NCBI RefSeq assembly: GCF_015704865.1
Contig: NZ_JADQTO010000002.1
Coordinates: forward strand, 310,001-374,000
Direction of reading: 5' to 3'
Source: Actinoplanes aureus
GTDB lineage: Bacteria; Actinomycetota; Actinomycetes; Mycobacteriales; Micromonosporaceae
Length of the DNA stretch: 64,000 bases
Positions within the stretch are counted from its first letter, which is position 1; every line of letters begins with the position of its first letter. The notes under the pieces were generated by a model. It searched no databases, was not told the DNA's origin, and saw only the letters and a list, made by a program, of their open reading frames with translations. The position numbers and the translations under genes are program-made. This document shows positions 58,306 to 64,000 of the stretch, piece by piece.

Positions 58306-59763
58306 CTATGCAGCTTCGCGCGGGATGAGGTTGGCGGCCGCGTCGGCGTTCGGCCGCCGTAGTTCGAGGATGACCGAGGTGTACGTGTCTGACGTGAGTC
58401 CGATGGTGGAATGCCCGAGGACCTCCTGGATCTCCTTCATGTCGGCACCGCCGTGGCGCAGATAGGTGGCGGCGCAGTGCCGTAGATCGTGCAGCCGCAC
58501 CGGCGGTAGACCGCTTCTAGTGACGAGGTGGTCGAACCGGTCGCTGATGGCTTGGGGATGCCACGGTTGTCCGTCGGGGCGGACGAAGAACAGCCCGGTG
58601 TCCGGCCAGCTCTCGCCGCTGACCTGTTGCCAGCGCCGCCGCATGTCGAGGTAGGCGGTTAGACCGGCGACGGTGGTGGGCCCGAGTGGGACGATCCGGT
58701 CGCCGGCGTCGCTCTTCACCTTGCGCGTCACGGGGGTGTAGCCGACGGTGGTGATCTGCTGGACGATGCTGAGGTAGGCCTCGTTGAGGTCGACGTCGTA
58801 GTCGCGTAGCCCGATAGCTTCGCCGCGCCGCAGTCCGCGGTGCAGGATGAGTTCGAACAGCGGGTACAGGACGGCGTCGTGTTTCTGGGCGTAGTCGAGG
58901 AACTGTCCGGCCTGCTCGGGTCGCCAGACCATGACCGGGCTGGGCCGCTCGCCGGTGGCCTTCCACAGCTCGATCGCCTTGGGGGTCCAGACGCGTGCCT
59001 TCGGCCGCGTGCCGGATTCGAGTTCGATGCCGAGGGCCGGGTTGTTGGGGATCAGTTTGGCGCGGCGGACGGCGTCGTTGAGCGCCACGCGCAGGGTGCC
59101 GTACAGGCGGCGCATGCTGGATGCGCCCATCGGCCGGACACCACGGAACTTGTTGCGTGCGAGGGGATCGGGGCTGGCTCGTGCGGTGCGGATCTGTTCG
59201 TTGCGGGCGTCGAGCGCGGTGAACATGGCTTGGATGTGGCTGGTCCGCAGACTCTGCAGCGGGATCTCGCCGAGGTGCGGGATGAGGTAGGAGCGGATGT
59301 GGTCGCCGTACCCGCGGATCGTCTTGGGCGAGAGCCCGCGCCGTCCGGCCAGCCATTCGGTGAGGTATTCGCCGGTGGTGGTCGGCGCCGTGGCGGGGAC
59401 ACCGGCGCGGACGCGGGCAGCGACCGTGTCGCGGTCGGGCAGCGGGATGCCGTTCTTGCAGGCCTGCAGCAGGTCACCGATCTGTACGGCGAGGCCGGTG
59501 TCGTCGCCGGCCAGGGCGAGCAGCGACCGGGCGTGGTCGAGTTCGGTGCGGGTCTTGTCGCGGTCGTCGAATCCGCTGCGGCGTAGCACCCTGCGGCCGC
59601 GTCCGGGCGGGACGGGCAATTCGAGTTGGTAGCCCCAGGCGCCGTGGGTGGTGCTCCACGAGCCGCCGGGACGGCGCAGTTTCGGGCAGCCGCTGTTGAG
59701 CCGCTTCCCGGTGGTGGCGTCTTTACAGCCGCACCGTTTGTTGATGGATCCTTCGCTGATCAC
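58306..59763 (-). CDS. int: Tyrosine recombinase/integrase
   Basis: 485 residues, GTG start overlapping the excisionase stop by 4 bp. N-terminal zinc-like Cys (CGCKDATTGKRLNSGC) seen in AICE integrases. A core-binding domain (about 130-200, TGEYLTEWLAGRRGLSPKTI) precedes the catalytic domain: Arg I in LILHRGLRRGEAIGLRDYD, His-x-x-Arg in VRLHDLRHCAATYL and Tyr in TSDTYTSVI. All active residues are present. It is expected to use the tRNA-Arg 3' end (copies at 53218-55532) as att site. Confidence 0.93.
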   Translation of the reverse strand: MISEGSINKRCGCKDATTGKRLNSGCPKLRRPGGSWSTTHGAWGYQLELPVPPGRGRRVLRRSGFDDRDKTRTELDHARSLLALAGDDTGLAVQIGDLLQACKNGIPLPDRDTVAARVRAGVPATAPTTTGEYLTEWLAGRRGLSPKTIRGYGDHIRSYLIPHLGEIPLQSLRTSHIQAMFTALDARNEQIRTARASPDPLARNKFRGVRPMGASSMRRLYGTLRVALNDAVRRAKLIPNNPALGIELESGTRPKARVWTPKAIELWKATGERPSPVMVWRPEQAGQFLDYAQKHDAVLYPLFELILHRGLRRGEAIGLRDYDVDLNEAYLSIVQQITTVGYTPVTRKVKSDAGDRIVPLGPTTVAGLTAYLDMRRRWQQVSGESWPDTGLFFVRPDGQPWHPQAISDRFDHLVTRSGLPPVRLHDLRHCAATYLRHGGADMKEIQEVLGHSTIGLTSDTYTSVILELRRPNADAAANLIPREAA

Positions 59764-60101
59764 GGTTCTCCCTGCTCAACGTGGTCGTGGACGGCGGGCG
59801 TTCTGATTCCGCCGTGGTGATCCACGCTCCGCGTCGCCGACGACGTCAAGTCACCGTCGGCGGGGATGCCGAGGGCGGTGAGGATGCCGGCGACGGGTAC
59901 GCGAAAGCGGGTGCCGACTCGAATGACCGGCGTCGGGAACCGGTCGGTGCGGGCGAGGTCGTAGGCCAGGGACCGGCCGAGGCCGAAGATCCGGGCAGCG
60001 GTGGGCAGATCGGTGACGGCGCCGAGAGCGCGAATGCGTGCCTCGGTCCACAGACCGTCGCGGGTGCCGGTGGAGGGGTCGTGGCTGAAGGTGGCGCTCA
60101 T
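59760..60101 (-). CDS. Excisionase/HTH protein upstream of integrase
   Basis: ATG at 60101 (AGGAGC upstream); 113 residues. HTH: TDLPTAARIFGLGRSLAYDL followed by TDRFPTPVIRVGTRFRVPVA, the usual AICE excisionase layout. Coupled to int by the GTGA overlap. It bends DNA for excision and probably regulates int. Confidence 0.85.
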   Translation of the reverse strand: MSATFSHDPSTGTRDGLWTEARIRALGAVTDLPTAARIFGLGRSLAYDLARTDRFPTPVIRVGTRFRVPVAGILTALGIPADGDLTSSATRSVDHHGGIRTPAVHDHVEQGEP

Positions 60102-60183
60102 GGTGAGGGTGCTCCTGTCGGAAGAGACGGCTGGTTCGGGCGCATCCCTGGACAGCCGCTGGTGCGACGGGGATGCGCAGACA

Positions 60184-60519
60184 CCCTCAAACCGGCTCTT
60201 GTCAGCCCTGGCGAACACTCCCCGGTCTAACAGCGATCTGACAACACCTGACGAAAGTCTGACAGTGCAGCTCAGCGCCTTGATCAGATGCGGCGACCAG
60301 CCGAAGCCTCGGATCTGACAGAGTCGGAACTGCACCTCGCCGACAGTGCTGTCAGACCGTCGCGTACGAACCACTGTCAGACGAGCGATCATGCGCGACC
60401 GTCGCGCCGATCCCTGGCGAGTGGCCTCTGACCTGTGCTGTCAGAGATCGTGATCGGTCTGTCAGAACCCTGTTAGACCGGGGAGTGTTCGCCAGGACTG
60501 ACAAAGCCCGGTTTGAGGG
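60184..60519. repeat. Iteron dyad inside a 50-bp inverted repeat: origin-like structure
   Basis: Left arm 60184-60233 and right arm 60470-60519 are 50-bp inverted repeats with 46 matching positions. Between them lie TCTGACA copies at 60237, 60258, 60314 in one orientation and CTGTCAGA at 60349, 60374, 60438, 60459 in the other, symmetric about 60335. No gene fits the interval. Such clustering suits a replication origin, a partition-type site or arm-type sites of the integrase. Confidence 0.8.
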
Positions 60520-60999
60520 CGTGGAGTCGTCGACATCTCCGCCGCCGGATGCCTCAGCTGGCTGCCTGACACCGATCGGCAATCGCCAGAGCGGCACCGT
60601 GCGGCCCACCGCAGTTCCTCCCCGGCGCGCCGCTGCCCAGGCGGGAAGACCAAGTCGCCGTCCCGATTGCGGTCGAAGGCGATGGCGCGCCGGCAGCATC
60701 GCCGCCGTTCGCACCGGGCTCAGCAGGTCGCGCTGGTCTCCGGACGGCACCACACCACTTCCACCGCATCTTGAACTCGAGGAGAACGCTGTTGCAGTCC
60801 ACATCTTCGCCATCGACGACGGTTCGGGTGTCAGTGCGGACGTCCGCGTTGCCGCCAGTGTTGAGGTCAGTCTTCAACCGGACCCCCGAACCGACCCCCA
60901 TCACCGGCTCACACCGCAGGTCAACCCGCCTGTCACCGCACCACGCATGTGCTCCGACAGACCCTGTAATCCTTCGGGTCTCTCCCCCGGGGGCGTGTC
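60520..60999. other. Gap between iteron region and the replication-relaxation gene
   Basis: Open frames exist on both strands, but codon bias is inconsistent. The last part before 61000 is GC-rich with TCTCCCCCGGGGGCGTGTC, a small inverted sequence near the start. Nothing more can be supported. Confidence 0.4.
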
Positions 61000-61854
61000 A
61001 TGGATGATCCCGTCCTGCGGGTGCAGTCCCAGCTCACCGCCCGCGATCGGACTCTGCTGGGCTGGCTCTACGACCACGGTGTCCTCACCACGTTCCAGCT
61101 CGCCAACGCACTGTTCCCGTCATTGGACTTCTGCCAGCGCCGACTGCGCACCCTCCACCGGCTGCGGCTGATCGCCCGCTTCCGCCCACAGCGCGCCGAC
61201 GGCGGCTCGTATCCCTACCACTGGCTCATCGACCAGCTCGGCGCCGAAGTCGTCGCCGCGGCCCGCGACGAACGGCCACCGCGCCGCGACCACGCCCGCC
61301 TCGAACGCCGCCGCTGGACCTCCACCCGAAGCCTGGCCCATCGACTCGGCGTCAACCAGTTCTTCACTGACCTCGCCGGCCACGCCCGCACCCACCCGGG
61401 CACACAACTCGAACAGTGGCTACCGGAGGCAGCCTGCCGGCGGATAGGCACGTTCGCCGGCTCCAGCGATTCGGTCGCGGTGCTCGCGTACCAGCCTCGA
61501 ATACGACCTGACGGGTACGGCGTATGGGCCGAGGACGGCAGGCAGGTGCGGTTCTTCCTGGAGTACGACACAGGCGCTGAACAACTCGACGTACTGATCA
61601 ACAAGCTCGCCGGATATCGCGAACTGTTCATCACGCTGGAGCAAGCCTGGCCGGTTCTGTTCTGGCTGCACTCCGCCGCCCGCGAACGCAACCTGCGCCA
61701 CCGTCTCGACGAGCTACCGACGATGGCGCCCGTGCTCACCGGCGCCCGCGACACCGCCGCGTCCCGGCAACTGACCCCGGCCGGACCATTGTGGGCTGTG
61801 GCCGGTGCCGCGGAACGGCGCCTGAGCCTGGGCGATCTGGGTCGTGAGCCGTGA
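61000..61854 (+). CDS. Replication-relaxation family protein
   Basis: 284 residues. N-terminal winged HTH (LTARDRTLLGWLYDHGVLTT, FQLANALFPSLDFCQRRL), then a helical/beta domain with SYPYHWLIDQLGAEVVAA and FFLEYDTGAEQLDVLINKLA, matching the replication-relaxation (MobC/DUF3631-neighbour) family on actinomycete integrative elements. It is thought to act in replication or plasmid relaxation. It lies next to the iteron region, which strengthens the origin idea. Confidence 0.85.
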   Translation: MDDPVLRVQSQLTARDRTLLGWLYDHGVLTTFQLANALFPSLDFCQRRLRTLHRLRLIARFRPQRADGGSYPYHWLIDQLGAEVVAAARDERPPRRDHARLERRRWTSTRSLAHRLGVNQFFTDLAGHARTHPGTQLEQWLPEAACRRIGTFAGSSDSVAVLAYQPRIRPDGYGVWAEDGRQVRFFLEYDTGAEQLDVLINKLAGYRELFITLEQAWPVLFWLHSAARERNLRHRLDELPTMAPVLTGARDTAASRQLTPAGPLWAVAGAAERRLSLGDLGREP

Positions 61855-62146
61855 TGTCGTTGCGGCACCGGCAAGAGGCCCTTCCACGGCGCCGGCCCGG
61901 AGTTCGTTCCTGCCGAGCGGTCGTGCGGCTGCCGGGCCGAAGCGTGCAGGTGTTTTCGAGCCGAATCGTTCCGCCCTCAGGCTTACCTGAAAGGCGGATC
62001 GCCGCTCCCGTGCGAAGCGAGAGGACGGCGTTCCTAACGCTGAGCTGCTCCTGCGGCACCTGGACGGTTGAACCCGCTGGCGTTGCACGGGGTATCCGGA
62101 TTCGAGACAGTCGAAGAACCGTAGATCGCCGAAGCGGGGAAGACCG
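61855..62146. other. Gap before the YbaB-like gene
   Basis: About 290 bp without a supported gene; a GAAGCGGGGAAGACCG stretch just before 62147 provides the ribosome site of the next gene. Confidence 0.4.
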
Positions 62147-62881
62147 ATGTTCGATGATCGTTTGGAGGCCCTCGCCGCCCTGAGAGATGACGGCGAGGCA
62201 GTGGTGCGGCGCGCCCGGCAGGCGGCGCGGGCGTCCGGCGAACCGGGCTCGGACTCGACCGGCTCGATGACGGTCATGCTTGACGATCAGGGCCGGGTCG
62301 CGGTGGTGACCGTGGCGAGTGACTGGCGGTCGTACCTGTCGGACGAGCAGTTGGGCGAGGCGGTGATCGAAGCGGCGCGAGACGCCTCGATGCGGCGCCT
62401 TACCGCATGGAGTGAGGCGTACTCCGAGCCCGCCGAACCGACTCCGCCGCCGTCCAGGGGCGACCTCCCCTGGGAGCTGGACTCGATCACGTCGTGTCCG
62501 CTGACCGACGGCGAGCGGGAGGCCGCGCTGGCGGCGCTGCTCACGGTGGTCGAGTCGATCGAGCAGGGGCTCGACGAGGTCTCCGGAAAGCTGCGGCAGA
62601 CCCTGCGTGCCACCCATGCCGGGCACAGCCCGCACCGGGAGGTGACCGTGGCGCTGACCGGCGGCGGTGACGTCACGACCGTACGGTTCAACCGGAGGTG
62701 GCTGCGCGACGCGCACGAGGCCAATCTCGCCCGGCAGCTCACCGCGGCGTTCCGGACGGCGTACGAACAGGTCGCCGCGCATGGGGTGCAGCGGCTGATC
62801 GCTGACAGCCCGCTCGGTGAGGCGCAGCGGGTGATGCAGGATCCGTTCGGGTTCGCCCGCCGGTTTGGGTTGGCCGGCTGA
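62147..62881 (+). CDS. YbaB/EbfC-like protein of the WXG cluster
   Basis: 244 residues. The N-terminal about 90 residues fit the YbaB/EbfC fold (SMTVMLDDQGRVAVVTVASD, WRSYLSDEQLGEAVIEAARD). A second similar part is at about 160-225 (REVTVALTGGGDVTTVRFNR, RWLRDAHEANLARQLTAAFR), suggesting a duplicated domain. YbaB-like proteins in actinobacteria are often next to WXG100/ESX-type genes. Overlaps the next ATG by one base. Confidence 0.72.
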   Translation: MFDDRLEALAALRDDGEAVVRRARQAARASGEPGSDSTGSMTVMLDDQGRVAVVTVASDWRSYLSDEQLGEAVIEAARDASMRRLTAWSEAYSEPAEPTPPPSRGDLPWELDSITSCPLTDGEREAALAALLTVVESIEQGLDEVSGKLRQTLRATHAGHSPHREVTVALTGGGDVTTVRFNRRWLRDAHEANLARQLTAAFRTAYEQVAAHGVQRLIADSPLGEAQRVMQDPFGFARRFGLAG

Positions 62882-63197
62882 TGACTCTGCGGGCCGCGCT
62901 GGACGCGCTACACCGAGACGCCGACTCGTGGAGCAGGTGGCGTCGGTGACCCGGCAGGCGGCATATCAGGCGAGCCTGCTGACTCTGGGACCGGGCGAGT
63001 TGTCCTGGGCCTCTCTGCCGACCGGGCTGCTTGATACGTACACCGAGCTGCAGCGCAAGGTCGTGATGCTGCTGGAGGAGGCGAGCGAGGTGTACAGCGG
63101 TCTGAGCGCGAAGCTCGACCAAGTCGCCTACGAGTACGAGGCGAACGACGAACGAGCCGCCCGAGACCTCGAGGGAGTGTGGGAACCCCGTGAGTAG
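62881..63197 (+). pseudogene. Frameshifted small WXG-cluster gene
   Basis: The ATG at 62881 starts MTLRAALDALHRDADSWSR in frame 1, but this frame stops at 62949. From about 62930 the conserved continuation EQVASVTRQAAYQASLLTLG ... YTELQRKVVMLLEEAS is in frame 3 and ends at 63197. Both pieces look like one helical protein of about 105 residues typical before WXG100-like genes. A single-base frame change near 62925-62940 is the simplest explanation; it could be real or a sequence error. The longer frame-3 start (62865) lies inside the upstream gene. Confidence 0.6.
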
Positions 63198-63903
63198 CAC
63201 CGAGGCCGTCCTTCTCGAACGCATCCATTCGACCATCAGCCGCATCGACACCAAGACCGTCGAACTGCAGAACTCAATAAACGGCAAGATGGGCTTCATC
63301 CCGCCTCCGCTGCAGGCCACGATCCGCGAGGGCTGGGACGACTTCTGCGCCCACATGCGGCGCATCTGGGACAACCTGACGACGATCCTGTCCAACATGG
63401 GCTCGCTGTCGGCTCTGTCGGAAACCGCCGCGGCGTGGAGCGACCGGGTCGGTGTACCGGTCAGCGGCCAGGTGCAGGCCGCCGACGCCGGGCTGCTCAC
63501 CGTCGACGACAACTGGGACGGCGACGCCGCCGACGCGTACCGGCAGATGCTACCGGCACACAAGGCAGCGCTGGAGAAGGTCAAGGCCACCCTCACGGAC
63601 GGCCTCGCGGCAGCGCTGGGTCAGTTACAAGGCGGCGTCTTCGCCTTCTGGTCGGCCGTGGCCGGGGCGCTGCTCGCGCTGGCGATCGGCATCGCCGGCG
63701 CCCTCGGTTCCAGTGCCACGATCCTCGGCATGCCGGCGGCACCGATCATCGCCGGCGGTGCGGCGCTGACCGCCTCACTGGCGTTGATCGTCGGCTGCGA
63801 GACGCTCAAGTCCGCCTGCACCTCGGCGAACACCACGCTGCGGCAGAAGTTCGACGACACCGCCTTCTTCCGGGGCCACTGGCCGCCGGCGGGCACGGCA
63901 TGA
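63190..63903 (+). CDS. WXG100-like protein with membrane hairpin
   Basis: 237 residues, GTG at 63190 overlapping the previous stop. Helical N-terminus (about 40-120) with W-x-G at about residue 113 (DDNWDGDAADAYRQM), the signature of WXG100 proteins, then a helical hairpin. The C-terminal half carries two hydrophobic segments (GGVFAFWSAVAGALLALAIG; AAPIIAGGAALTASLALIVG). A WXG100 domain fused to membrane helices suggests a type VII-like secreted or pore-forming substrate of the element. Next gene overlaps by 4 bp. Confidence 0.78.
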   Translation: MSSTEAVLLERIHSTISRIDTKTVELQNSINGKMGFIPPPLQATIREGWDDFCAHMRRIWDNLTTILSNMGSLSALSETAAAWSDRVGVPVSGQVQAADAGLLTVDDNWDGDAADAYRQMLPAHKAALEKVKATLTDGLAAALGQLQGGVFAFWSAVAGALLALAIGIAGALGSSATILGMPAAPIIAGGAALTASLALIVGCETLKSACTSANTTLRQKFDDTAFFRGHWPPAGTA

Positions 63904-64000
63904 CGGCCGCACGGGCCGAGCGCGGCGGTAACACGCTGCTCGCCGTCACGGTCGCGGTGGTCGCGATAGCCGACGGCGTGCTGGTCTGGTTGGGCTGGAC
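63900..64000 (+). CDS. Start of a membrane protein gene, cut by the window end
   Basis: ATG at 63900 overlaps the preceding stop (ATGA). Only the first 33 codons are visible: MTAARAERGGNTLLAVTVAV then VAIADGVLVWLGW, a basic start followed by a transmembrane helix. Probably part of the same operon. The product cannot be named. Confidence 0.6.
   Translation, partial: MTAARAERGGNTLLAVTVAVVAIADGVLVWLGW

Noticed and set aside
57794..58465. 223-codon plus-strand frame upstream of the integrase end
   Set aside because: Crosses the integrase terminator and 3' end in antisense; no start signal or motif.
61855..62146. Gene in the gap before the YbaB-like protein
   Set aside because: Short frames with poor bias and no ribosome site; left as intergenic.

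Overview
The window is high-GC actinobacterial DNA. Gene content (XRE-peptide deformylase fusion, FhuF with an iron box, FtsK/SpdB-like transfer genes, replication-relaxation protein, WXG100-like proteins) points to Micromonosporaceae, such as Actinoplanes or Micromonospora. No 16S gene is present, so the genus is an inference. About 38.7 kb on the left and 11 kb on the right are integrated accessory DNA. The ordinary chromosome lies between two tRNA loci, tRNA-Ser(UGA) at 38.7 kb and tRNA-Ser(GCU)/tRNA-Arg(ACG) at 53.0-53.2 kb.

Region 1 (1-31 kb) is a siphovirus-type prophage cut by the left window edge. An early operon (1-2281) contains a zinc-ribbon protein and HTH proteins. It is followed by a membrane-anchored pentapeptide-repeat gene and a 3.5 kb accessory stretch holding three 78-residue two-helix membrane proteins, each bracketed by matching hairpins, and a decayed gene. 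The late operon runs from 7.3 to 27.4 kb: small and large terminase, portal, MuF-type head protein, scaffold, capsid, connectors, tail tube, frameshifted tail chaperone pair, tape measure, tail tip and amidase, followed by two small membrane genes. The head protein carries a HipA-like kinase domain and an ADP-ribosyltransferase domain and is the most striking gene here. Three reversed genes (membrane protein, membrane-anchored protein, lipoprotein) are wedged into the late operon. A second pentapeptide-repeat gene, an r1t-type holin and a YiiX-like hydrolase close the block at a strong terminator (31.03 kb).

Region 2 (31.3-38.7 kb) has conjugative (AICE-like) genes on the minus strand: XRE regulator, FtsK/TraB-like ATPase, SpdB-like membrane protein and small membrane proteins including a 55-residue one. 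It then has a divergent HTH gene, a perfect LexA/SOS box in front of a 29-codon ORF, and a membrane gene, ending at the 3' end of tRNA-Ser(UGA). No integrase is visible, so it would have to lie to the left.

Region 3 (38.8-53.0 kb) is chromosome: quinone oxidoreductase, DUF4352-like protein, NlpC/P60 hydrolase, PEBP protein, methyltransferase, GT-C-like membrane protein, secreted RTX-repeat protein, FhuF-like reductase, XRE-deformylase fusion, flavohemoprotein, CPBP protease and an EcsC-like protein.

Region 4 (53.2-64 kb) is an island at tRNA-Arg(ACG). Three direct copies of the tRNA 3' end plus terminator (53218, 53554, 55532) suggest successive integrations. Inside are a CBM2-Fn3 secreted protein, an HTH/nucleotidyltransferase pair, a possible PD-(D/E)XK nuclease, tyrosine recombinase plus excisionase, an origin-like iteron dyad within a 50-bp inverted repeat, a replication-relaxation protein and the start of a WXG100/YbaB gene cluster that runs off the right edge.
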